NCBI RefSeq assembly: GCF_900112765.1
Contig: NZ_FOMZ01000012.1
Span: forward strand, 1 to 64,000
Reading direction: 5' to 3'
Origin: Actinopolyspora alba
Lineage (GTDB): Bacteria; Actinomycetota; Actinomycetes; Mycobacteriales; Pseudonocardiaceae
Length of the DNA: 64,000 nucleotides
The notes under the pieces: generated by a model
Told to the model about the DNA's origin: nothing
Seen by the model: the letters and a program-made list of their open reading frames with translations, nothing else
Databases searched by the model: none
Part shown: piece by piece, positions 38,715 through 47,381 of the stretch
Layout of the letters: each line of letters starts with the position of its first letter
Numbering within the stretch: position 1 is the stretch's first letter
Translations under genes and position numbers: made by a program

Positions 38715-39392
38715 GTGGAGATCCAGGAACACTACACCGGACACGTGCAGCCGGGCGGTGCCGCCGCGCGGCGGAGGCTGGACGCACTGACCGTCACCAA
38801 GATTTCCGTAGGGCGGATGGACAACAACGCGTACCTGCTCACCTGCAGGCGCACCGGGGACGCGTTGCTGATCGACGCGGCCGACGATCCGGAGCGGTTG
38901 ACCGACCTGCTCGGCCACGACGAGGACCGTCCGCGACTGCGCACCATCGTCACCACACACCGGCATCCGGACCACTGGCAAGCGCTCGGTTCCATCGCCG
39001 GTCAGACCGGTTCCTACACCGTGGCTCACCCTCTGGACTCGGAACCGCTTCCGGTCCCTCCCGACCGGGAGGTCGAACACGGCGAAACCATCCAGGTCGG
39101 CGAGTCCGCGCTGGAGGTCGTGCACCTGCGGGGACACACGCCTGGTTCGATCGCGCTGCTCTACCGCGACCCGGTGGGGCACCCACACCTGTTCACCGGG
39201 GACTCGTTGTTTCCCGGCGGGGTCGGCAAGACACGGACACCGGAGGACTTCCGCTCGCTGCTCGACGACGTGGAGAACCGGGTCTTCGGCGTTCTCACCG
39301 ACGACACGTGGTTCTACCCCGGCCACGGTGACGACTCGACCCTGGGGAACGAGCGTCCGAAACTGTCCGAGTGGCGGGCACGCGGCTGGTGA
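38715..39392 (+). CDS. Metallo-beta-lactamase-fold hydrolase (glyoxalase II-like)
   Basis: 225-residue hydrolase with the binuclear metal motif THRHPDH (HxHxDH, about residues 80-86), later ligands in RGHTPGSIALLY and LFTGDSLFPGGVG, and FYPGHGDDSTLGNERP. Such proteins hydrolyse thioesters; a mycothiol conjugate is plausible. In mycobacteria a similar gene also lies next to uvrA. The start is a GTG at 38715 with no ribosome-binding site; TAGGCT lies 7 nt upstream, pointing to a leaderless mRNA separate from the preceding gene. Confidence 0.9.
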   Translation: MEIQEHYTGHVQPGGAAARRRLDALTVTKISVGRMDNNAYLLTCRRTGDALLIDAADDPERLTDLLGHDEDRPRLRTIVTTHRHPDHWQALGSIAGQTGSYTVAHPLDSEPLPVPPDREVEHGETIQVGESALEVVHLRGHTPGSIALLYRDPVGHPHLFTGDSLFPGGVGKTRTPEDFRSLLDDVENRVFGVLTDDTWFYPGHGDDSTLGNERPKLSEWRARGW

Positions 39393-39569
39393 GCACCGCT
39401 CGGCCGACGAGCCGACGGACGAGGCTCGCCCATCGCGGGTTCCGGCCGGCCGAGAACACCTCGACCGGCCGCGCTCCCGAACGGTCGCTCCCCGTCGAAA
39501 CGTACCGGATCCGACGACACACCGACGCCGAGCGCGGCGGGCGAGGAACTGGTCCCGCACAGTGGGAAC

Positions 39570-40433
39570 GTGCTCCGCGCCACCGTCATCGTGCTGAGCC
39601 TGTTGCTGGCCGCACCAGAGGTCCTGCCGTCACCGCGACCGACGGCGTCCCCGGGATCGGCAGCGGGTTGTAGGCAACCGAGTCCCCACTTACGGGTGAT
39701 GCAGTACAACATCCATTCGGGCCGTGACTCCCAGGGGAGGCTGAATCCGCGACGGACGGCTTCGGTGATCGAGCGCTCGGGAGCCGAGGTGATAGCCCTG
39801 CAAGAAGTGGATGTGCACTGGTCACGGCGCAGCGCTTGGCGCGACCAGGCGAGGGGGCTGGCGAGCAGGCTGGGGATGCGCGCGTTCTTCGCGCCGATCT
39901 ACACTCTTCCCCCGCCACGACCGGGGTATCCGAAACGACGGTTCGGCCTGGCGGTACTGAGCGAACACCCCGTGCTCGCCGCGACCAACCACCGGATGAC
40001 CAGGCGGAACACTCAACACTCCTCCGAGACCACCGTCAGGCTGCCGGGATTTCCCGAAGTGGTCGTGGACATCAACGGAACCGCCGTGCACGTTTACGCG
40101 GCTCATCTGGACTACCGAGAACGCCCTCGAACGCGACGGATCCAGGTGAGGGAGATCGCGACCGCCCTGGATCGGGACGATCCGGGTACGCCCCGACTGC
40201 TGCTCGGGGATCTCAACGCTACCTCGCGAGCACCGGAACTGGCTCCGCTCTGGAAGCGTCTTCGCGACACGACGGGACACACCGGCGCGCCGACCTACCC
40301 GGCGCGACGACCGCGGATGCGGCTCGACCACATAGCGGTGTCCGGGGAGACGGAGGTCGTTTGTTCGACGACGGTGGCCAGCACGGCCTCCGATCACCTT
40401 CCGGTGGTCGCGGAACTGCGAATCCCGAGCTGA
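39570..40433 (+). CDS. Secreted endonuclease/exonuclease/phosphatase-family protein
   Basis: 287-residue protein with a hydrophobic N-terminal signal (RATVIVLSLLLAAPEVLPSP) and an EEP domain. Motifs are VMQYNIHSG, VIALQEVDVHW, VYAAHLDYR, LLLGDLNAT and ASDHLPVVAEL: all metal and catalytic residues look present. Members cleave phosphodiesters of nucleic acids, phospholipids or inositol phosphates. Unlike the other EEP protein in the window it has one signal segment and no three-helix anchor. The GTG at 39570 has GGGAAC close by; a weak site. Confidence 0.83.
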   Translation: MLRATVIVLSLLLAAPEVLPSPRPTASPGSAAGCRQPSPHLRVMQYNIHSGRDSQGRLNPRRTASVIERSGAEVIALQEVDVHWSRRSAWRDQARGLASRLGMRAFFAPIYTLPPPRPGYPKRRFGLAVLSEHPVLAATNHRMTRRNTQHSSETTVRLPGFPEVVVDINGTAVHVYAAHLDYRERPRTRRIQVREIATALDRDDPGTPRLLLGDLNATSRAPELAPLWKRLRDTTGHTGAPTYPARRPRMRLDHIAVSGETEVVCSTTVASTASDHLPVVAELRIPS

Positions 40434-40456
40434 AACAGTTCGGTTCTCCGCCCGGG

Positions 40457-41284
40457 TCACGGAGTCCACGACACCTCTCGGGAACCCCCGTTCGTGTGAC
40501 GTTCGGCGACGGATATCCCACCGCGACACGCTTTGGCGATCCTGTGCCTGCGTCGAATCCGCTGCAACAATCCGAGGGGACGGGACTTTTCGCCAGGTGT
40601 CCCCTCCACGTGCGAGATTTCGAGACCGCCACGCCGCAGCGAACCGGAGAACCGCCAACTTTCCCATCTTTCGAGGTCGGTACTGGTGTAGTCGTACCCG
40701 AACACCATTCCCGCTCCCCCATCAGAGGGCAAAGCATCATCCAATGGGGTGAGTTCCATACGGCCGGAGCCGCGCTCACCGAGCGCCACGGTGCTTACCG
40801 CGGCGGTCTCCGGCCCGTGAATCAACAACGCGTTTCGCGCGGGATCGTCACGGCGGGCGGATTCGACGACACGGTTCACTCCGGACAACTCCACGACCAC
40901 TCGCGGCATCCACCACCAGTTCTCGCGGCGGAGCAACAGGCTGTCGACGAGCGCACGCGAGGGCGGGTACTTGCGCAGCTCCTGTTCGAGCAGCTGTTCG
41001 CCGAACAACGAACCCGACAGATCATCGATCACCCGAACAGGGCCGAAAGCCACTACGCCCCCCTGCCCCGTTCGCAGCGAACGTCCGTCCGTAACGGCGA
41101 AACCGACCTCGGTCGCCTCCGCCAACAGTCGAACGGTCGCACGATGGGAGTACGGCAGCGCCACACACGGCACCTCACCACGCAGCAACGGTGTCACGGC
41201 GATCCCATTAGGACGCCCCACCGAGTCCACCCAGCAGAGTTCGCCGGTCAGCGCCTTTCGCCACACTGAACGAATTTGCCGCAA
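40457..41284 (-). CDS. Uncharacterised protein divergent from cstA
   Basis: About 275 residues; not recognised with confidence. The N-terminus (RSVWRKALTGELCWVDSVGRPNG, then CVALPYSHRATVRLLAEATEVGFAVTD) recalls split-barrel flavin-binding proteins of the pyridoxamine-phosphate-oxidase type. The middle and C-terminus match nothing known to me. Start is uncertain: a TTG at 41284 has AAGGA 8 nt upstream; a GTG six codons on is possible. The frame continues upstream but overlaps the cstA promoter and gene. Divergent from cstA by 107 bp, so they may share control. Confidence 0.7.
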   Translation of the reverse strand: MRQIRSVWRKALTGELCWVDSVGRPNGIAVTPLLRGEVPCVALPYSHRATVRLLAEATEVGFAVTDGRSLRTGQGGVVAFGPVRVIDDLSGSLFGEQLLEQELRKYPPSRALVDSLLLRRENWWWMPRVVVELSGVNRVVESARRDDPARNALLIHGPETAAVSTVALGERGSGRMELTPLDDALPSDGGAGMVFGYDYTSTDLERWESWRFSGSLRRGGLEISHVEGTPGEKSRPLGLLQRIRRRHRIAKACRGGISVAERHTNGGSREVSWTP

Positions 41285-41391
41285 CGACTCTGTCCTTTCA
41301 ACCTGGTGTGTGACCCCTGAATGGGAGATACTCTCCGTGGGTGGCTTATACCACGTTGTCGGACGCCGCAGCCACGCCGGAGGAGTGAGAC

Positions 41392-43110
41392 ATGCCCGCG
41401 ATCGTTCCGGCCCTGGTGGTTCTGGGGATCTTCGCGCTCGGATACCGCTACTACTCGGCTTATCTGGCACGCCGCGTGTACGGTTTGGACCCCGAGTTCG
41501 TGACACCGGCCCACCAGAGGGGGGACGGAGTCGACTTCGTACCGACGAACAAGCACGTACTGTTCGGACACCACTTCACCTCGGTAGCGGGTGCCGCTCC
41601 GATCGTGGGACCGGCCATCGCGGTGTTCTGGGGATGGGGACCGGCACTGCTGTGGATCACTTTCGGAACCATCTTCGCGGCGGGTGCACACGATTTCGGT
41701 TCACTGGTGGTCTCAGTACGGCACCGGGCCGAGAGCATCGGAACCCTGGCTCGTGACGTGATCAGCAGAAGAGCTCGCACACTGTTCCTGTTGATCATTT
41801 TCTTCCTGCTGACACTGGTCAACGCCGTGTTCGCCGTGGTCATCGCCAACCTGTTCGTGGCCAATCCGGCTGCCGTGCTGCCCGTGGTGCTACAGGTGCC
41901 ACTGGCCATCGGGATCGGCCAGTACGTCTACCACACCAGGTCCTCGGCGTTCCTGCCATCGATCATCGGTGTGATCGTGTTGTATCTGACGATCCTGCTC
42001 GGCATGGCCTTTCCCGTCTCGCTGGATCCCCTAGCCGCCACGCTCGGGGCGGAGCCCAGGACGCTGTGGGTCGTCTTCCTGTTCGCCTACACCTTCGTCG
42101 CCTCGCGACTTCCGGTGTGGGTGTTGCTACAGCCCAGGGACTACATCAACTCGCACCAACTGTTCATCGGGCTCGCCGTGATCCTGCTGGGCGTCGTGGT
42201 CGGCTTCGACCGGATAGTCGCACCCGTGATCAACGACGTACCCGCCGACTCGCCGAGCTGGTTCCCGTTCCTGTTCGTGACCATCGCCTGCGGGGCGGTG
42301 TCGGGTTTCCACAGCCTGGTCTCCTCGGGCACGTCCTCCAAACAGCTGGGCAGGGAAACCGACGCCCGATACATCGGATACATGGGGGCCGTGGGAGAAG
42401 GATCGCTCGCGGTCGCCGCGGTGCTCGCGGTTACCGCGGGAGCGGTGGGCTCGACCGTCGAGTGGAACAATCTCTACGCCAGCTTCGCCACTGCCTCCGA
42501 CGGGGCGACCCAGAACTTCGTACAGGGTGTGGCCGGATTCGCGAACAACCTGGGATTGCCGATCAGCGTCGGCTTGGTGTTCGCAACGATCATGGTGATC
42601 AGTTTCGCCGCCACCACGATGGACACGGGCGTACGGCTACAGCGTTACGTGGTGCAGGAGATCGGCGAGATCACCCGGGTTCGCCCGCTGGCACGCAACA
42701 TGACACTGGCCAGCACGGTTGCCGTGGTCATCCCGCTGGCCATGGCATTAATGCCCGGCGGAGGCGAAAAGGGCTACACCTTCGGAGTTCTCTGGCAACT
42801 GTTCGGCACCACCAACCAGCTCACGGCTGGGCTCGCGCTGGCCGTGGTGGCGGTGTGGGTGACCAAGAACAGGCGAAATCCGCTGGCGGTGCTGCTGCCG
42901 CTGCTGTTCCTGCTGGTGATGACCACATGGGCGCTGGCGCTGAACCTCGTCGAGTTCGTCACGCAGGGTCAGTGGGTACTCGCCCCGCTGGACGTGATCA
43001 TCTTCCTGCTGGCGGTGTGGCTGATCGTGGAAGCGGCAGTAGCGCTGCGCAGAGCTGTGCGCAGTCGCGGTGAAACCACCGATCCCCATCATTACGCCAC
43101 GGAAAGCTGA
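41392..43110 (+). CDS. cstA: Carbon starvation protein CstA family transporter
   Basis: 572-residue polytopic membrane protein, about 15-16 segments, shorter than E. coli CstA (701) but normal for the short CstA branch. Diagnostic segments are DFVPTNKHVLFGHHFTSVAGAAPIVGPA (about residues 48-75), AGAHDFGSLVVSVRHRAESIG and GVLWQLFGTTNQLTAGLAL. E. coli relatives import pyruvate or peptides on nutrient stress; the actual substrate here is unknown. ATG follows GGAGGAGTGAGAC. It is probably monocistronic. Confidence 0.93.
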   Translation: MPAIVPALVVLGIFALGYRYYSAYLARRVYGLDPEFVTPAHQRGDGVDFVPTNKHVLFGHHFTSVAGAAPIVGPAIAVFWGWGPALLWITFGTIFAAGAHDFGSLVVSVRHRAESIGTLARDVISRRARTLFLLIIFFLLTLVNAVFAVVIANLFVANPAAVLPVVLQVPLAIGIGQYVYHTRSSAFLPSIIGVIVLYLTILLGMAFPVSLDPLAATLGAEPRTLWVVFLFAYTFVASRLPVWVLLQPRDYINSHQLFIGLAVILLGVVVGFDRIVAPVINDVPADSPSWFPFLFVTIACGAVSGFHSLVSSGTSSKQLGRETDARYIGYMGAVGEGSLAVAAVLAVTAGAVGSTVEWNNLYASFATASDGATQNFVQGVAGFANNLGLPISVGLVFATIMVISFAATTMDTGVRLQRYVVQEIGEITRVRPLARNMTLASTVAVVIPLAMALMPGGGEKGYTFGVLWQLFGTTNQLTAGLALAVVAVWVTKNRRNPLAVLLPLLFLLVMTTWALALNLVEFVTQGQWVLAPLDVIIFLLAVWLIVEAAVALRRAVRSRGETTDPHHYATES

Positions 43111-43497
43111 TGTGACGGGCTCCGACGGCAGGAATCCGTCACCCGCCCACCCCGCTGGGCGCCCGTGGGGACGCCCGCTCGGGACGGACTCGGCGCGCCG
43201 GGACGCCAGAACGGAATCGATTCGGCCGATCGGGTGTCGTTCCCTAGCACGGTTCTCCGGAGTGTCGTGAACGAGCCAAGGGGAAGCCACACCACCTGAC
43301 CAGCATGTTCGCGACACACCCGGTTGGCGCGAAGTCACCCGATCCGACCGGCCAGGCTCCCGAACCGGGCGGCCGCCCTGTGATCAACTGTTGAACGCCG
43401 GAGGTGGCATCGATCACACTCCAATGATCGTGGGAACTCCACACACGCCCACCCCGACCGGTCGGACAACACCCGACCGCCGAAGACAGGAGCCGGT
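43111..43497. other. Intergenic region, no gene seen
   Basis: 387 bp between cstA and the PepSY gene, both rightward. Only weak hairpins are visible after cstA, such as GACGG/CCGTC. The PepSY gene promoter should be here but no convincing -10/-35 pair was found. Confidence 0.4.
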
Positions 43498-44898
43498 GTG
43501 CCCCGACGATCATCCGAGTCCACCCCTGTTTCCCGACCGCGGGAAACGAACGAACCAAGGGCCCGCCAACGCGCGGCGATACGTCCCGTGCTGTGGCGTG
43601 TGCATTTTCTCGGCGGACTACTGGCCGCCCCGATCTTGTTCGCCATGGCGATTACCGGGATTCTGTACGCCTGGAATCCGCAGCTGGAACACATGCTGCA
43701 CCGGCAGGCCCTCAGCGCGACCGCCGAAGGCCCGGCACGACCACTGAGCGAACAGATCTCCTCGGCGCGCGAAACACGGCCCGAACTGCGATTATCCTCT
43801 GTGACCCCTGCCGCTCCGGCCACTCCGGCGGGCGAGGAGACAACGGCGGTGACCCTGGTACCGGAAACAGCCGAACAGAACAGGTTCGAAAAGCCGAAAG
43901 ACGCGGTGACGGTCTACGTCGATCCGGCTTCGGCCGAAGTCACCGGTAGTATAACCGAATCGAACCGGCCGGACGAATGGCTGCGTAATCTGCATTCCAA
44001 CTTCCGAATAGGGAAATTCGCGGAACCGATATCCGAACTGGCCGCGAGTTGGCTGCTGGTATCGATAGTCACCGGACTCGTGCTGTGGTGGCCCCGCCAC
44101 AACCGGACTCTCGCCAGAAACTTTCTGTTCCGGAAGCCGGGACGCCCCCGGTGGCGTTCGCTGCACGGGCTCGTCGGAGTCGCCGCCGCCGCTGGGCTGG
44201 TGCTACTCATAGTCACCGGCCTGACCTGGACGACCTACGCGGGTTCCTGGGTCGACGTGGCACGAAGTCAGTTCGACTCGGACTCACCCGAGGTGTCCAC
44301 GGTGTTGCACCCGACCACGGACAGCGGGGAGGCCGGTAGGTCCCTAGTAGACGAATCAGGCACGGCCGGGGTGACGACGGCCGGAGCGGACCGGGTGGCA
44401 ACCGCGGCGCGGGAGGCGGGGCTGAACGGAGTCGTGGTACTCGAGCCGCCCGACTCCCCCGGACACGCGTGGAAAGCCGAGGAGGACGACAGCCGGTGGC
44501 CGGTGAACCCGACAGCACTGGCCGTGAACGGCGACACCGGTGAGATCGTCGACCGGGTGGAATGGGCGGAGTACCCGCCGCTGGCCAAGGCCACCTCGCT
44601 GGGGATCGACTTTCACCAGGCCCAGTTGTTCGGGCTGGCCACGCAGCTGCTGTTGACCGCGCTCGCGGTCGCGTTGCTGGTGCTGATCATCGCGGGCTAT
44701 CGGGTCTGGTTGTTGCGCAGACCCTCCGGCTCACTCGGTGCGCCACCGCGCCTGGGATCAGTGGTGCGCAACGCCCCACTGCCGATACTGTTCGGATTCG
44801 CACCGCTCATGGTGCTGCTCCCCTTACTGGGCATCACACTGCTGGGATACCTGGCCGCCGAGCGAGCGGTGCGCGCGATCCGAACCAGCGGGAAGTAG
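43498..44898 (+). CDS. PepSY-associated TM protein (putative ferric/siderophore reductase)
   Basis: 466-residue membrane protein of the PepSY-TM family. Segments at about 42-62, 177-198, 226-248, 380-400 and 430-452 frame a large extracytoplasmic domain with PepSY-like stretches (DAVTVYVDPASAEVTGSI; NPTALAVNGDTGEIVDRVEW). Conserved histidines in WRVHFLGG, LHSNFRIG, WRSLHGLVG and GIDFHQAQ are placed as heme ligands would be. Relatives reduce ferric siderophores (FhuF/FoxB-like). GTG at 43498 with AGGAG 5 nt upstream. No siderophore genes are adjacent. Confidence 0.85.
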   Translation: MPRRSSESTPVSRPRETNEPRARQRAAIRPVLWRVHFLGGLLAAPILFAMAITGILYAWNPQLEHMLHRQALSATAEGPARPLSEQISSARETRPELRLSSVTPAAPATPAGEETTAVTLVPETAEQNRFEKPKDAVTVYVDPASAEVTGSITESNRPDEWLRNLHSNFRIGKFAEPISELAASWLLVSIVTGLVLWWPRHNRTLARNFLFRKPGRPRWRSLHGLVGVAAAAGLVLLIVTGLTWTTYAGSWVDVARSQFDSDSPEVSTVLHPTTDSGEAGRSLVDESGTAGVTTAGADRVATAAREAGLNGVVVLEPPDSPGHAWKAEEDDSRWPVNPTALAVNGDTGEIVDRVEWAEYPPLAKATSLGIDFHQAQLFGLATQLLLTALAVALLVLIIAGYRVWLLRRPSGSLGAPPRLGSVVRNAPLPILFGFAPLMVLLPLLGITLLGYLAAERAVRAIRTSGK

Positions 44899-45137
44899 CA
44901 CCCTGCTCCGGGGCTGGTCGCGGGCGGTCGGGTCGGTCGTTCGGCCCGACCGTGGTTCCCGCCCACCGGGGGCGGGTATTCCGCCCGTCCGCGCCGCTCG
45001 CGCGCGACCGGTCCGGAGCAGTGCCGTTCGGGCGTCCTCCCGAGCGTGACAATGTGGCCCCGACACACTTCGGAGTCCGCGGCTGTGTCGAATCATCACA
45101 TCGATCACGTCGAGATCCGCGGCTAGCCTGATCCGAC

Positions 45138-45917
45138 ATGACGACGGAGTTTCCGGAGCCTTCCACCGGTTTCGCCGATCTCCACGGCTCGACCGCGCTG
45201 GTCACCGGCGCGGGAAGCGGAATCGGGTTCGCCTGTGCGAAGCGACTGGCAGCGGCGGGCTGTCTGGTACACGTACTGGATCACGACGAACGGGCCGCGA
45301 CGGCGGCCGCGAACAAGATCGACGGCCGGACACACGTACTGGACCTGCGGGAGGAGTCGGGAATCACACGATTGCCGACCGAGGTGGACATCCTGGTCAA
45401 CAACGCCGGGATTCAGCACGTGGCGCCGATACAGGATTTCCCCACCGACGTTTTCACACAGATCCAGCGGGTCATGGTAACCGCCCCCTTCCTGCTGATG
45501 CGCCACTGCCTGCCGCACATGCACGAGCGGGGATGGGGGCGCATCGTCAACATCTCCAGCGTCCACGGAGTGCGGGCCAGTGCGGGCAAGTCGGCGTACG
45601 TGGCCGCCAAGCACGCGTTGGAAGGTCTGAGCAAAGTGGCCGCGCTGGAAGGCGGTCCGCACGGTGTCACCAGCAACTGTGTCGATCCCGGCTACGTGCG
45701 AACCCCGTTGTTGGAAGGCCAGCTCACCGCCCAGGCACGCGAGAACGGCATCCCCGAGCACGAGGTGGCCGACCGGGTCTTCCTGCGACACAGCGCGATC
45801 AAAAGGCTCATCGAGCCGGACGAGGTAGCCACAGTGGTCGGTTGGCTCTGCGGGCCGGGATCCGACTACCTCACCGGCGCCTCGATACCGATCGACGGAG
45901 CGTGGACCGCGCGGTGA
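45138..45917 (+). CDS. 3-hydroxybutyrate dehydrogenase (SDR)
   Basis: 259-residue short-chain dehydrogenase with the NAD motif VTGAGSGIGFACAKRL (about 22-37), NNAGIQHVAPI, the catalytic Ser in NISSVHG and YVAAKH (Tyr-x3-Lys). IQHVAPIQDFP, LEGQLTAQA and HSAIKRLIEPDEVA are characteristic of D-3-hydroxybutyrate dehydrogenases. It would oxidise 3-hydroxybutyrate to acetoacetate. The ATG has no ribosome-binding site; TAGCCT lies 8 nt upstream, so the mRNA may be leaderless. It heads a group with a transporter and regulator. Confidence 0.88.
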   Translation: MTTEFPEPSTGFADLHGSTALVTGAGSGIGFACAKRLAAAGCLVHVLDHDERAATAAANKIDGRTHVLDLREESGITRLPTEVDILVNNAGIQHVAPIQDFPTDVFTQIQRVMVTAPFLLMRHCLPHMHERGWGRIVNISSVHGVRASAGKSAYVAAKHALEGLSKVAALEGGPHGVTSNCVDPGYVRTPLLEGQLTAQARENGIPEHEVADRVFLRHSAIKRLIEPDEVATVVGWLCGPGSDYLTGASIPIDGAWTAR

Positions 45918-46023
45918 GCCCCATCCGGCTCCGGTTCCGCCGCACCACGTACCGATTCCCGTCCCCCCCCGGGCAACCCGGGGTATCCGCACAACTCGTG
46001 TCCCGGCACAACAGGAGTGAGAC

Positions 46024-47364
46024 ATGAACGTGACACGATCCGATTCGCCCTCCGGAACCTCACTGGCCCGGATCGTCGGATCGAGCATGATCGGCACCAC
46101 TGTCGAGTGGTACGACTTCTTCCTGTACGGCTCGGCAGCCGCGTTGGTGTTCAACACGGCTTTCTTCCCCACCGAGGACAAGCTGATCGGTACGCTGCTG
46201 GCGTTCTCCAGCTTCGCGATCGGCTTCGTGTTCCGCCCGCTGGGTGGCCTGGTGTTCGGTCACTTCGGCGACCGGCTGGGACGCAAGAAGCTGCTGGTGC
46301 TGAGTCTGTTGCTGATGGGGGGTGCCACCTTCGCGGTGGGGCTGCTTCCCACTTTCGGGGCGATAGGCGTCGCGGCCCCCATCCTGCTGACCCTGCTGCG
46401 GGTGGTGCAGGGATTCGCCCTGGGCGGTGAATGGGGCGGAGCGGTGCTCATCGTGTCCGAGCACACCGACAGCGCACGACGCGGCTTCTGGGCCTCCTGG
46501 CCGCAAGCGGGTGTACCGACCGGCAACCTGCTTGCCACCGCGGTGCTGGCCGTGCTGTCAGCGGTGCAGTCGGATGAAGCCTTCGAGACGTGGGGTTGGC
46601 GCATCCCGTTCCTGCTCTCGGGACTGCTGGTGCTGGTTGGGCTGTGGATCCGACTGTCGGTCAGCGAGTCGCCGGTGTTCCTGGAGGCCGCCGACAAGGC
46701 GCAGCGGCGAAGCATCCCCGAGCAACCGCCCATCGTTCGGGTGCTGCGCGAGCAGTGGCGGGAGGTGCTGATCGCCTCGGGGGCACGCTTCGTCGAGAAC
46801 GTCTGCTACTACGTGATCACGGCATTCGTGCTGACCTACATAACCGAACAGTTGGAGCTGTCCGAATCGATCGCGCTCAACGCGGTCCTGGTCGCCTCGG
46901 TGGTGCATTTCGTGGTCATCCCGATCTGGGGTGCGCTGTCCGATCGGTACGGCCGCAGAGGGATCTATCTGATCGGTGCCGTGGGAACCGGTTTCTGGAT
47001 CTTCGCGTTCTTCCCGCTGCTCGGAACCGGGTCGTTCGCCCTGATCGCACTCGGGGTGACGGGCGGGCTGATCCTGCACGCGGCCATGTACGGTCCGCAG
47101 GCCGCTTTCATGTCCGAGCTGTTCGGCACCCGCGTCAGGTACTCGGGCGCCTCGATCGGCTACCAGCTGGCATCCGTGATAGCGGGCGGGCTGGCTCCCA
47201 CGGTCGCCACCGGCCTGCTGGCCGCCTTCGACAGCTGGGTACCGATCGCGATCTATGTGGCCCTGGGCGCGGCAGTGACCTCCGTGGCCATTCTGTTCGC
47301 CACCGAGACGCGGGGAAGCTCGCTGCACACCGAGAGCACGCCGGAAACCGAAATCGCACGTTAA
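46024..47364 (+). CDS. MHS-family MFS transporter
   Basis: 446-residue metabolite:H+ symporter with 12 segments. Starts with the MHS signature IVGSSMIGTTVEWYDFFLYG; then GHFGDRLGRKKLLVLSLLLMG and QGFALGGEWGGAVLIVSEH. The family transports organic acids, shikimate, proline or alpha-ketoglutarate. Its position 106 bp after the 3-hydroxybutyrate dehydrogenase gene suggests a short-chain hydroxy acid; that is inference. ATG follows AGGAGTGAGAC. Confidence 0.93.
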   Translation: MNVTRSDSPSGTSLARIVGSSMIGTTVEWYDFFLYGSAAALVFNTAFFPTEDKLIGTLLAFSSFAIGFVFRPLGGLVFGHFGDRLGRKKLLVLSLLLMGGATFAVGLLPTFGAIGVAAPILLTLLRVVQGFALGGEWGGAVLIVSEHTDSARRGFWASWPQAGVPTGNLLATAVLAVLSAVQSDEAFETWGWRIPFLLSGLLVLVGLWIRLSVSESPVFLEAADKAQRRSIPEQPPIVRVLREQWREVLIASGARFVENVCYYVITAFVLTYITEQLELSESIALNAVLVASVVHFVVIPIWGALSDRYGRRGIYLIGAVGTGFWIFAFFPLLGTGSFALIALGVTGGLILHAAMYGPQAAFMSELFGTRVRYSGASIGYQLASVIAGGLAPTVATGLLAAFDSWVPIAIYVALGAAVTSVAILFATETRGSSLHTESTPETEIAR

Positions 47365-47381
47365 AGGACGGGGGAGCGGCG

